Of a stretch of 64,000 nt of DNA, positions 34,328 to 42,290 are shown in pieces. A program made the translations under genes and the position numbers. Every line of letters begins with the position of its first letter. The stretch's first letter is position 1. This stretch comes from Lewinellaceae bacterium. Its GTDB lineage: Bacteria > Bacteroidota > Bacteroidia > Chitinophagales > Saprospiraceae. The stretch spans positions 1,426,001 to 1,490,000 of the forward strand of contig JACJYG010000004.1 in the NCBI GenBank assembly GCA_020636215.1. Direction: 5' to 3'. The notes under the pieces were generated by a model. The model was not told the origin of the DNA, searched no databases, and was given only the letters and a program-made list of their open reading frames with translations.

Positions 34328-34477
34328 TCAGCAAGGATTTTTTCTATTTATATCCCTACTCTTAATGCCGGTGACAAGGATTCAGAACACTGGTTGGGCA
34401 TAGGGAGGGACAGCACCTACTCTTTAACAGTAAGGACTGACAGCCCTTTCCAAAATTGCCAGAGTTTCTGGGGCTTT

Positions 34478-35386
34478 TCAACCCATGATCAACCTGGTCA
34501 GCACAAGAACAGGGGCGATTTCGACGGTGCAAATATACAACAAAAAGTGAAATTTATGAAAGGCGAAAAAACGGTTGCCAATAAACAGGCCCCGGAGGAT
34601 TCGAAAGAGGTACAGGCTTGCAATGATGATATAGGAGCCATTAAGGAGATGCCCCGTAGCTTGCTCCGGCGCGTAGGCGATCAGCATGTTGGCTATAACG
34701 AAGAATATACCCAGGATAATGCTAAAAACGATGATCGTGAAGTTGTAGAGGCGTATTTCTTTTTCAATGGGAAAAATAAAGGCTATAATGTTTAGAAGCA
34801 GATGCTTGCCCAGAAAAAGAGCAGTTATTCCGCCAATGCAATAGCTTAGCCTAATCCAGTTGTTGGGGTGGAGGGTAACTCCATAATACTGGCTGGCCAG
34901 ATATATGAAAAGGCCGGCGTTGAGCATGAAAAAGCCATAAAAGAAGTAGTAAGGCAGCCCCCCGACCCCTTCCCGCTCCCGTTGGAGCTGAGCCAGGAGA
35001 TTGTCATTCAGAAAAGCCCGGTAAGCCCGGCCAAGCTGCGACCGGAATAAGGTGACCAGAATGGTCAGCAGTAGCAGGCTGCTGATGATGGAAATGAGTA
35101 ATAAACGACGATTGGTTGCTTCCGAATCTTCCTTACTGATATGCTTTGGCGTAGCCTTGCGGGAAGCGACGGCCCTGGTTGGCCTTGCGCTGCCAGCTGA
35201 GGGCAGTAGGTCAAAAGGGTTGCCGGTACCTGAAGGGGCTGTGGTATCCTCTGTTATCGGAACGTCAAGTCGGGGCGTCAGCTCAAAGGGGTTGCTTTCC
35301 TGAGCGAAACTCTGCAGGGCAAAGAAAACGGCAAGGATATTCAATCCTGGCCGAAGCAGTTTCCAAAGCAACTTTTTGGCATCCAT
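34478..35386 (-). CDS. DUF4271 family membrane protein
   Basis: A 302-residue protein. After a signal-like N terminus (MDAKKLLWKLLRPGLNILAV, ending AQ), a Pro/Thr-rich low-complexity stretch contains two NPF(E/D)L repeats. From about residue 95 to the end there are six to seven membrane segments ending EIAPVLVLTRLIMG, the diagnostic DUF4271 tail. Function unknown. It is conserved next to hemD in Bacteroidota. It overlaps no neighbour and ends 150 bp before the hemD start on the same strand. Confidence 0.88.
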   Translation of the reverse strand: MDAKKLLWKLLRPGLNILAVFFALQSFAQESNPFELTPRLDVPITEDTTAPSGTGNPFDLLPSAGSARPTRAVASRKATPKHISKEDSEATNRRLLLISIISSLLLLTILVTLFRSQLGRAYRAFLNDNLLAQLQREREGVGGLPYYFFYGFFMLNAGLFIYLASQYYGVTLHPNNWIRLSYCIGGITALFLGKHLLLNIIAFIFPIEKEIRLYNFTIIVFSIILGIFFVIANMLIAYAPEQATGHLLNGSYIIIASLYLFRILRGLFIGNRFFAFHKFHFLLYICTVEIAPVLVLTRLIMG

Positions 35387-35393
35387 AATACCG

Positions 35394-35425
35394 CAAAAGT
35401 AAACATTCCCGCTTAACATGCTAAA
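35394..35425 (-). promoter_or_regulatory. promoter of DUF4271 gene, nearly leaderless
   Basis: Minus strand TTTA (35425-35422), 20-bp spacer, TACTTTTG (35401-35394), a full -7 match only 7 bp from the ATG at 35386. Transcription would begin almost at the start codon. Confidence 0.45.
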
Positions 35426-35559
35426 TGTAAATCCTTGTTAAGGAGCTGTTAACAGTTTTTTTTAGCCAAATTATCCCGATAAATTGGCCTGGAAAGTTAA
35501 ATAATCCCCAAAAGACAGGTTCTAAATGGAGTACTTGTTTTTTGATCACTAAAGTCGTA

Positions 35560-36906
35560 ATGAAAAACAGCACGATCTTTCGGGTCATTGTATTAGGAGC
35601 CTTTGCCATTATCGGGATCATTGGCATGCAGGCCTATTGGGTAGTCAGCACCTGGAATATCAATGAAGAGGAATTCGACAAGAAAGCCAGCCTGGCCCTC
35701 TATAATGTGGCCTGTGAACTGGCCGACCTCAATGGCGCGCCCCTCCCCCAACGCAATATCGTCAACCGCCGGACTTCCAACTACTACGTCGTCAACATCG
35801 AAAGTGAGATCGACGCCAATAACTTAGAACATTTTCTTCAGAAGGAACTGGAACGGCTCGCCCTTTATGCGGACTTTGAATACGCGGTTTTCGATTGCAC
35901 CACCAACGAGATGGTCTATGGGAATTACCATACTTTCAAACCGGACAAAAAACAAGACCTGGAACTAGGCAACCTGCCGAAGTACGATCAGTTTACTTAT
36001 TACTTCGGGGTGAAGTTTCCTTCCCGCTCCGGCTATCTGTTTGGCAAGATGCAGCTCTCCATCTTTTTTTCGGTTATTTTACTATTCACTATTATCTTTT
36101 TTGCTTTCTCCATGTTTGTTATCCTGAGGCAAAAGAGCCTGTCGGAATTGCAGAAGGATTTTATCAACAACATGACACATGAGTTCAAAACCCCCATTTC
36201 CACGATTAAGATATCGGCCGATGTATTCCTGAGCAATCCTGCGATACAGGCTGATGAGCGGCTTTTTCGATACGCCTCCATCGTACAGGAGCAGAATCAG
36301 CGGCTGAATAAACAAGTTGAAAAAGTGCTGCAACTAGCTAATATCGAGCGCGGCAACTTCGAACTCAAACTCGAACGCATCCCATTACAGGATTTGCTCC
36401 AAAGCACCATCAACAGCGCTTCCATAACGGTGGAAAAACTGGGGGGCACGCTGCAAAGCAATATACAATTAGGAGAAGCAGCTATTGAGGCTGACCGCTT
36501 GCATCTGACCAATATACTGCATAACCTGTTGGACAATGCAATCAAGTATTGCAGAGAAGCTCCGGAAATTCAGTTTCGCGCCACTGCCTCTAAAGGCATG
36601 ATCCGCATTTCGATTTCCGATTGCGGGATCGGTATTCCCAAAGAGCACCTTCACAAGGTATTCAACAAATTTTACCGCATTCCGACGGGCAACGTACATA
36701 CCGTCAAGGGCTTCGGCCTGGGATTGTATTATGTAAAAAACATATGCGATGCGCATGGCTGGCGCATCCGCCTGACCAGCGAAGAGGGTAAGGGCACCCA
36801 TGTACATCTAATGATCCCCGAGCCGAAACGCTCCTTCAGGTGGCAGTTGTGGCAATGGTGGGCGCGCGCCCTGCATGGGCTGCGCCGCATGCACTTTCGT
36901 ACCTGA
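35560..36906 (+). CDS. sensor histidine kinase (RprX-like)
   Basis: A 448-residue membrane kinase. Helix one is about residues 6-28, followed by an extracytoplasmic sensor of about 135 residues and helix two at about 167-188. HisKA then follows with phospho-acceptor H207 in NNMTHEFKTPISTI, and HATPase_c with N-box LLDNAIKYC, G1 ISDCGIGIP and G2 GFGLGLYYV. No HAMP domain is apparent. It is co-directional with the response regulator 61 bp downstream. The pair resembles RprX/RprY of Bacteroides. The signal is unknown. Confidence 0.93.
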   Translation: MKNSTIFRVIVLGAFAIIGIIGMQAYWVVSTWNINEEEFDKKASLALYNVACELADLNGAPLPQRNIVNRRTSNYYVVNIESEIDANNLEHFLQKELERLALYADFEYAVFDCTTNEMVYGNYHTFKPDKKQDLELGNLPKYDQFTYYFGVKFPSRSGYLFGKMQLSIFFSVILLFTIIFFAFSMFVILRQKSLSELQKDFINNMTHEFKTPISTIKISADVFLSNPAIQADERLFRYASIVQEQNQRLNKQVEKVLQLANIERGNFELKLERIPLQDLLQSTINSASITVEKLGGTLQSNIQLGEAAIEADRLHLTNILHNLLDNAIKYCREAPEIQFRATASKGMIRISISDCGIGIPKEHLHKVFNKFYRIPTGNVHTVKGFGLGLYYVKNICDAHGWRIRLTSEEGKGTHVHLMIPEPKRSFRWQLWQWWARALHGLRRMHFRT

Positions 36907-36967
36907 GCAGGTATTTCAAAATCAATAATCAAGCAAAGCCAGTTTGGCGAAAACCAGGGAAGCAACT

Positions 36968-37651
36968 ATGAAAGCCCATATTCTATATGTAGAGGATGAC
37001 GAGAGCCTGAGTTTTGTTACCCGTGATAACCTGGAACTACAGGGCTATCAGATCACTCATTGCGGGGATGGCAGGCAAGCCCTCGAACTGGCCCACAGCC
37101 AACATTTCGACCTTTGCATCCTGGATGTCATGCTACCGGAAATCGATGGCTTCACCTTGGCCAGGGAAATTCGAAAATACGACCGGGAAGTCCCTATTTT
37201 ATTCCTCACCGCCAAATCGCTCAAAGAAGACCGCCTTCAGGGCCTCAGGCTGGGAGGCGATGACTATATCACCAAGCCATTCAGCATCGAGGAGCTAATC
37301 CTGCGGGTGGAAGTATTCCTGCGCCGCAATAAGATCAGCCAGCCGCAAGCCCCTGATCGCTACAAATTGGGCAACTTCGAATTTGATTATGAAAACCTTG
37401 CTCTGTTTAACGAGGACAATACATTTCAACTTACTCAAAAAGAAGCCGACCTGTTAAAGCTGTTCGCGGACAACCGCAATCAGGTACTCAAACGGTCCGA
37501 TATCCTGGAAAAACTCTGGGGGGAAGATGATTACTTCCTGGGCCGCAGCCTCGATGTGTTCATCTCCCGGCTGCGTAAATACCTCCGTTCTGATGAAAAC
37601 CTTAAGATCGAGACCTTACATGGAGTGGGGTTTAGGTTGAAGGAGGATTAG
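36968..37651 (+). CDS. OmpR-family response regulator (RprY-like)
   Basis: A 227-residue regulator. The receiver domain (residues 1-118) has acidic pocket E9-D10-D11, phospho-acceptor D53 in CILDVMLPEIDGF and K103 in YITKPFS. The winged-helix DNA-binding domain (about 130-227) contains LTQKEADLLKLFADN, ILEKLWGEDDYFLGRSLDVFISRLRKYL and HGVGFRL. The N terminus ILYVEDDESLSFVTRDNLE is close to RprY. It is the cognate partner of the upstream kinase. The ATG at 36968 starts the receiver cleanly. Confidence 0.95.
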   Translation: MKAHILYVEDDESLSFVTRDNLELQGYQITHCGDGRQALELAHSQHFDLCILDVMLPEIDGFTLAREIRKYDREVPILFLTAKSLKEDRLQGLRLGGDDYITKPFSIEELILRVEVFLRRNKISQPQAPDRYKLGNFEFDYENLALFNEDNTFQLTQKEADLLKLFADNRNQVLKRSDILEKLWGEDDYFLGRSLDVFISRLRKYLRSDENLKIETLHGVGFRLKED

Positions 37652-37772
37652 CAGGGGATATCGGTCACTGGTTACAGGTTGAACGTTGACCTATATTTTG
37701 GAAATTGCTTGTTTGCAGGGCAACTCAACTCAACTTTAAACCTGTAACCTTTAACCAATCCTCCAGCCCAAG

Positions 37773-38576
37773 CTACCATTTATCCCCATCCAGCAAGTCG
37801 CCCAGGCCGCCGAGGACGCTGCCTTCGCCTTTTTTCTTGCTGCCGTATTGCCGCGAGGCGGCCACCACGCGATCGGCCAGGCGGCTAAAGGGAAGGGATT
37901 GCACCCATACCGTGCCTGGGCCCTGTAAGTGGGCGTAGAACAAGCCCTCACCGCCAAAGAGCATATTGCGAACACCACGGATCATTTCAATGTCGTAGTC
38001 AATATCCCGTGTAAAAGCTACCAGGCAGCCGGTGTCGATGCGCAGGCTTTCGCCTATGGCTAATTCCTTTTTCACTATTGTGCCTCCGGCGTGCAGGAAG
38101 GCCATACCGTCGCCCTCCAGCTTTTGCATGATAAAACCCTCGCCGCCGAAAAATCCGCGGCCGAGGCGGCGGGAGAACTCGATGCCTACCGATACGCCTT
38201 TGGCGGCACAAAGGAACGCATCTTTCTGACAGATAATCCTGCCTTCCAACTCAGCCAAATGAAGGGGGATAATGCGACCGGGATAAGGCGCCGCAAAGGA
38301 TACGCGCTTTTTGCCTGTACCGGCATGGGTGAAGGCTGTCATGAAGAGGCTCTCGCCAGTGACCAGCCGTTTACCGGCTGATAGCAGCTTGCCCCACAGG
38401 TCTTTGTTTTGTTCTTCGTGGCTGCCGTCGCCGAAAATTGTCGCCAGTTCAATACCATCGTCCATCATCATAAAACTGCCGGCCTCGGCAATGACCGTCT
38501 CGTATGGATCTAATTCTATTTCGACAAATTGCATCTCTTCTCCGAAGATCTGATAATCGATTTCGTGTGCGTTCAT
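37773..38576 (-). CDS. TIGR00266 / AIM24 family protein
   Basis: A 267-residue protein of the AIM24 beta-roll family. Markers are DYQIFGEEMQFVEIELDPYETVIAEAGSFM at the start, VSFAAPYPGRIIPLHL, CQKDAFLCAA, VGIEFSRRLGRGFFGGEGFIMQKLEGDGMAFLHAGG and GLFYAHLQGPGTVWVQSLPFSRLADR. The two similar halves form a double-stranded beta-helix. Bacterial function is unknown. The start at 38576 is chosen because upstream frame residues do not align with the family. It stands alone. Confidence 0.9.
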   Translation of the reverse strand: MNAHEIDYQIFGEEMQFVEIELDPYETVIAEAGSFMMMDDGIELATIFGDGSHEEQNKDLWGKLLSAGKRLVTGESLFMTAFTHAGTGKKRVSFAAPYPGRIIPLHLAELEGRIICQKDAFLCAAKGVSVGIEFSRRLGRGFFGGEGFIMQKLEGDGMAFLHAGGTIVKKELAIGESLRIDTGCLVAFTRDIDYDIEMIRGVRNMLFGGEGLFYAHLQGPGTVWVQSLPFSRLADRVVAASRQYGSKKKGEGSVLGGLGDLLDGDKW

Positions 38577-38777
38577 AAAAGAGGTGGTTTGGTGATGGGC
38601 CAAAGATGAATTAGCTGGGTGATTCGTACAAAAAAAATCGAGCGAATTGAGGGAGGAATTCGACGGAAGAAAGGGTTGAAGAATGCGAACATGCAAGAAT
38701 GCGGAAATAAAATCACCCTCAATGCGCCGCATTTAGGATTTACCCGTTCCTGTATTCTCCCAAGCTTGAACTGAACC

Positions 38778-39437
38778 TCACTGGAAGATCCAGCCGGTAT
38801 ACTCCGCGTTATCGCGGGTCACGAAGTTGACCTCGTACCAGTATCCGCCAGACTGCTGAGCATTGTTTTCCGATTCAGGCAGGTTGATCTCGGCCCAGTT
38901 TTTGCGAGTGATCTTATTGAAGTATTTGATGGATTGCGGATTGATGGATTCGAAACTGCCCTCGAAGTCCTTGTCGGAAAAGATCGGAAGCTGGGCCGCC
39001 AACACAGCACTGCGGTTGCTGATCTTGATGGCATTATTCCGGCCGATCTGCCGGGCGGAAATATTGGCTGCTTCGGTGAGGTTGATCAGGTTGGCTTCTC
39101 CGAGATCGATCTCTTTTTTTCGGCCGGAGGTGATGATGTGTTTTTTTAGAACGGAGTAGCCGGGTTTCATGAAGTAGATGAAGGCCGGTTCCCCTTCCAT
39201 GGTATTGAACTGCAGCCGAAAATCCCCACCCACTGAGGAAGGTTCGCTGTATTTGGACATGATGTTCCAGTCGAGCTGGTCGTTTTGGTCTTTGACAACG
39301 GCGACATGAACACTTTCCAATCCTTTCCCCTGATACAGTACTTTGCCCGATACCACTACAAAGACTTCCTGTTTGCGGAAGGCATAAAATACCACTGCGA
39401 GAAGGAGAAGACCGAGAAGAGGCAAATATTTTTTCAT
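38778..39437 (-). CDS. secreted hypothetical protein with carboxypeptidase-regulatory-like domain
   Basis: A 219-residue protein with an N-terminal hydrophobic anchor or signal (residues 4-19). A beta-sandwich-like domain follows (about 28-105) that begins VVVSGKVLYQGKGLESVHVAVVKDQ and ends AFIYFMKPGYSVLKKHIITSG, the pattern of CarboxypepD_reg-like modules. The C-terminal part has no recognised domain and finishes YWYEVNFVTRDNAEYTGWIFQ. It may act with the similar small protein at 39639-40136, which carries the same type of module on a membrane anchor. Function unknown. Confidence 0.7.
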   Translation of the reverse strand: MKKYLPLLGLLLLAVVFYAFRKQEVFVVVSGKVLYQGKGLESVHVAVVKDQNDQLDWNIMSKYSEPSSVGGDFRLQFNTMEGEPAFIYFMKPGYSVLKKHIITSGRKKEIDLGEANLINLTEAANISARQIGRNNAIKISNRSAVLAAQLPIFSDKDFEGSFESINPQSIKYFNKITRKNWAEINLPESENNAQQSGGYWYEVNFVTRDNAEYTGWIFQ

Positions 39438-39550
39438 AAGCTTGGCCTTAGGGCTGGGTGTTTAAGTGGCTTAATTTATTATCATTTTTACGTAATGTCA
39501 AGATTTACAAGGGATTTTAACGCTCTACCCCCCCGCATTCCCACTTCCCC

Positions 39551-39638
39551 CCGCCCACTCGTTGTACTCGCGTTCGGGTAAAACTTCCCATCCCGACTTC
39601 CGACTTCCCATTTCCGACTTCCCATTTCCCACTTCATT
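39551..39638. repeat. dispersed repeat block plus heptamer tract (copy B)
   Basis: The first 46 bp match 19442-19492. The rest is 7-bp units at 39597-39638: CTTCCGA, CTTCCCA, TTTCCGA, CTTCCCA, TTTCCCA, CTTCATT. As in copy A, the last unit touches the stop codon of the flanking minus-strand gene. Confidence 0.8.
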
Positions 39639-40136
39639 TCAATGCGGCTGCAGGTGAAAATCCGTTCGGATCGCTTTGGGCTTATCCACCGGGATGTCAA
39701 CCGGCTTTTGGAAGTAGTCGTAGCCGGGGTAGTCACAGCTCAGCAAAATGGTTTTCTCCTTTTTCCGCACTTTGACCTGGCCCGAATAGTAGCCCTTTTC
39801 GTCCGTTTCAAATTCTACCTGCCGACGCCCTACGACATAAACTGTAGCGCCTACCAGGGGCATATCCGCCTGGTCATATTTCATAACATAACCTTCGATG
39901 GAAATATTTTCCCAGGGGTTGACAAATAGCTCGTTGACCAGCCAACCACCGCCGGTGACAAAAATAATGGCCAATAGCCATTTGACCGCATTGCTCACAC
40001 TGCCCGACAGGCCGCCCTCCACGCCTTTCTTGATGGATTCCCAAAGGAAGGGCAGGATGCCTTTCTGCTCTTTTTTCCGCTCTTCTCTGGCGCGTCGGGA
40101 AAAGAGCTGGCGGAGGTTTCGCTTTGGGGTACTCAT
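39639..40136 (-). CDS. membrane-anchored protein with carboxypeptidase-regulatory-like domain
   Basis: A 165-residue protein. A strongly basic, helical N terminus (residues 1-30) leads to one transmembrane helix (about 50-70, VKWLLAIIFVTGGGWLV). A single beta-sandwich domain follows: ISIEGYVMKYDQADMPLVGATVYVVGRR, FETDEKGYYSGQVKV and ILLSCDYPGYDYFQKPVDIPV. This is a typical CarboxypepD_reg/DUF4480-like fold outside the membrane. Function unknown. The next gene downstream (38778-39437) has a related module. Confidence 0.7.
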   Translation of the reverse strand: MSTPKRNLRQLFSRRAREERKKEQKGILPFLWESIKKGVEGGLSGSVSNAVKWLLAIIFVTGGGWLVNELFVNPWENISIEGYVMKYDQADMPLVGATVYVVGRRQVEFETDEKGYYSGQVKVRKKEKTILLSCDYPGYDYFQKPVDIPVDKPKAIRTDFHLQPH

Positions 40137-40167
40137 AGGTGCGGTGATGGTTAAATGGCTGGTTAGA

Positions 40168-40201
40168 AAACCTCGGACGTTTGTACAAACCTCCGAGGTT
40201 T
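40168..40201. terminator. hairpin AAACCTCGGA..TCCGAGGTTT
   Basis: Perfect 10-bp stem with a 14-nt loop, 32 bp upstream of the 39639-40136 gene. It belongs to a family of 'AAACC..GGTTT' hairpins also seen at 53500, 59255 and 61939. Confidence 0.55.
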
Positions 40202-40233
40202 ATTCACAATATAAATAATCTGCCAATAAGGAC

Positions 40234-40265
40234 AAAAGCCCCGGCGAATACACGCCAGGGCTTTT
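40234..40265 (-). terminator. terminator of the first T9SS protein gene
   Basis: AAAAGCCC-GGCG pairs with CGCC-GGGCTTTT (one mismatch, 6-nt loop), about 110 bp beyond the stop codon at 40374. The stem's own T-run follows on the minus strand. Confidence 0.65.
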
Positions 40266-40373
40266 GTTCGGTTAAGAGGGTGGAGTAGGTGGAGAAAGCT
40301 GAGAAGAAAAAAAGCTCAACCTCTTCTACACTTCTAAACTTCTAACCTTCACACCGCCACCCCTACAGCCCAA

Positions 40374-42164
40374 CTACCGCTTCACCACAAACGAGCTGCT
40401 GCGGATGCCCTGCTCGGTGCGGATGGTAATATTGTACTGCCCGGCCGGCAACTGGCTGACGTTGAAAGTAGCCTGCTCGGTTTCAAATACATCCGTATCG
40501 CGGGTATTGAAGAGCTGCTTGCCCGTCATATCCGTGATCAGGTATTCTACAAAGCTGGTCTGTTGCTTGATGTTCAGGTTCAGCTGCAGGATATCGGAAG
40601 TGGGGTTCGGGAACATCTTCACTTCGAAAACGTCGGCGCCGACTACCTCTTCGGTGTTGCTCTCCAATTGCGTCAGGAGGATACCTGTAGATACGGCACT
40701 CCGGGTTCCGGTAAATAAAAACGCTGCTTCAAAATCAGGTAGCAGGTCATTCCATGCATTTATGCCCAGGTAGCCATAGTCGCGGTCGGTGAGGGCGCCG
40801 TTAGCCGTACGGTAGTCGAGGTACGGGCCGTAATCATAGCTGTCGTCAAAGCCAAAGAAGACTACTTCTGCCCCTTGGTAACGCACGCCAATGATATAGT
40901 CTTTGTTATCTTCCGGGATTACCACGCCATCTTCCTCGAAAGTGGTGTAGTCCAGGATCGGCAGGCGAAGGGTAGCGGAGGTTGCCGTCACATCTTCCGG
41001 GAAGGTATAGGTGGACAATCCGACAATAGATACTTCATCGTTGTTGATGGAGCTGTCCTGGTTCAGGTCATTCCACTCATAAACGAAAGTTTCCACCGGA
41101 ATGTTAGCCAGGCTGGCCGCGTTGGTGGACATGAAGAAAATGATAGAGTCAATTTTGTACCCGAAACCATAGGGGATATTGAGCACCGTGAGGAACTCAA
41201 TGTCGCCGCCACCGCTGATGGTGCGGCTGATCGTGGAACGTGGGTTGCCGGTAGCCGGGTTCCAGCTGGCTTTGGAATAGAGATTCTCGCTTAGGGTAAA
41301 AGAAGAAGTGACCTGGTTATCTGTATCCACATCATCTGTGCTGTCGCTGGCCACAGAATAAGTCACCGTGTATACGCCTTCACCGGTGCTGAATGGGTCG
41401 AATTCGGGTAAAAGAACCAGTTCTCCGGTTGAGTCGGGCAGGATCTCCGCATCCGAGCTGCCGGATTCGTTGTACACTTCTGTTGCCATGCCGCCAAAGG
41501 GGGCATAGGAGATCGTAGCGTTGACCTGCAGGTTTGGCGCTGCGTTGAGCCCTGCATTCAGTACACTGGAGCCAGGGGTGAATACAAACTCCCCGGCAGC
41601 CTTGATCTGAGAAGAAGGAATGATGCCCAGAGGAGCATTCATAATATCGGCAGGGCGAACCCGAAGGTCGTTGTTGAAGATCAACGCGCCAATGGAGATG
41701 TTAACGGGGCCCATTTCCAGCGCGGCCCGGATGGCCTGGCCAGCCTCATAGGAGATCATCACGCAAGGGATAGTCACCTGGCCACCCACAGCTCCTGGGC
41801 CCATACCGGCAGCTCCAGCGCCCGGAGTATTATTGACCACAATAGCGGCAATAGCACCTGCCTGTTCGGCATTGAGGCATTTTACACCAAACTCACAGCT
41901 GCCCCGGTCGATAAGGGCGATCTTCCCTTCCAACTCGGTGGCATTGACGGCTGCGTTGCAACCCTGATTGGGGTTGGCGCTGCCATCATCCACGAAAGCG
42001 GCGTCAGCCGTCCAGATGTCGGTGGTTATGTCGGCGCCGAAGGAAGCGGTACCGTAAGCATAGGCTCCTTTCAGGGACTCCGGAGAGTTGATGTAAACCG
42101 TTTGTGCCGGGAGCGAAACTGCAACAAACAGTAAGGCGATAATCAATGAAGTAAATGTTCTCAT
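40374..42164 (-). CDS. T9SS-exported PA-domain surface protein (copy 1)
   Basis: A 596-residue secreted protein with a signal peptide (residues 1-20, ending LPAQ) and a protease-associated (PA) domain about 30-190 (ELEGKIALIDRGSCEFGVKC, AGAIAAIVVNNTPGAG). A long beta-rich region with conserved WNPATGNPRSTI and YEWNDLNQDSSINNDEVSI follows. The C-terminal type A sorting domain covers about the last 80 residues (VKMFPNPTSDILQLNL to SSSFVVKR) and directs export by the type IX system. No catalytic residues are recognised. It is a tandem paralogue of 42291-44093. Confidence 0.88.
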   Translation of the reverse strand: MRTFTSLIIALLFVAVSLPAQTVYINSPESLKGAYAYGTASFGADITTDIWTADAAFVDDGSANPNQGCNAAVNATELEGKIALIDRGSCEFGVKCLNAEQAGAIAAIVVNNTPGAGAAGMGPGAVGGQVTIPCVMISYEAGQAIRAALEMGPVNISIGALIFNNDLRVRPADIMNAPLGIIPSSQIKAAGEFVFTPGSSVLNAGLNAAPNLQVNATISYAPFGGMATEVYNESGSSDAEILPDSTGELVLLPEFDPFSTGEGVYTVTYSVASDSTDDVDTDNQVTSSFTLSENLYSKASWNPATGNPRSTISRTISGGGDIEFLTVLNIPYGFGYKIDSIIFFMSTNAASLANIPVETFVYEWNDLNQDSSINNDEVSIVGLSTYTFPEDVTATSATLRLPILDYTTFEEDGVVIPEDNKDYIIGVRYQGAEVVFFGFDDSYDYGPYLDYRTANGALTDRDYGYLGINAWNDLLPDFEAAFLFTGTRSAVSTGILLTQLESNTEEVVGADVFEVKMFPNPTSDILQLNLNIKQQTSFVEYLITDMTGKQLFNTRDTDVFETEQATFNVSQLPAGQYNITIRTEQGIRSSSFVVKR

Positions 42165-42232
42165 AAGACAATAGGAATTGAATTGTTAGTGGTTAAAAAT
42201 TCAGTATCGACAATATTTAATTTTCACGACGC

Positions 42233-42268
42233 AAAAATAGTCTCGGAATAATCTCCGAGACTATTTTT
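42233..42268. terminator. terminator between the two tandem T9SS genes
   Basis: A 15-bp perfect stem, AAAAATAGTCTCGGA with its complement, and a 6-nt loop, flanked by A and T runs. It ends transcription of the upstream paralogue (42291-44093), so the two copies have separate transcripts. Confidence 0.85.
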
Positions 42269-42290
42269 TTGAAGCAAACCGTAGAAATGT

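Noticed and set aside
33443..34795. 450-codon open frame on the plus strand
   Set aside because: It lies antisense to hemD and the DUF4271 gene, which both show clear family patterns. Its own translation has no domain or signal.
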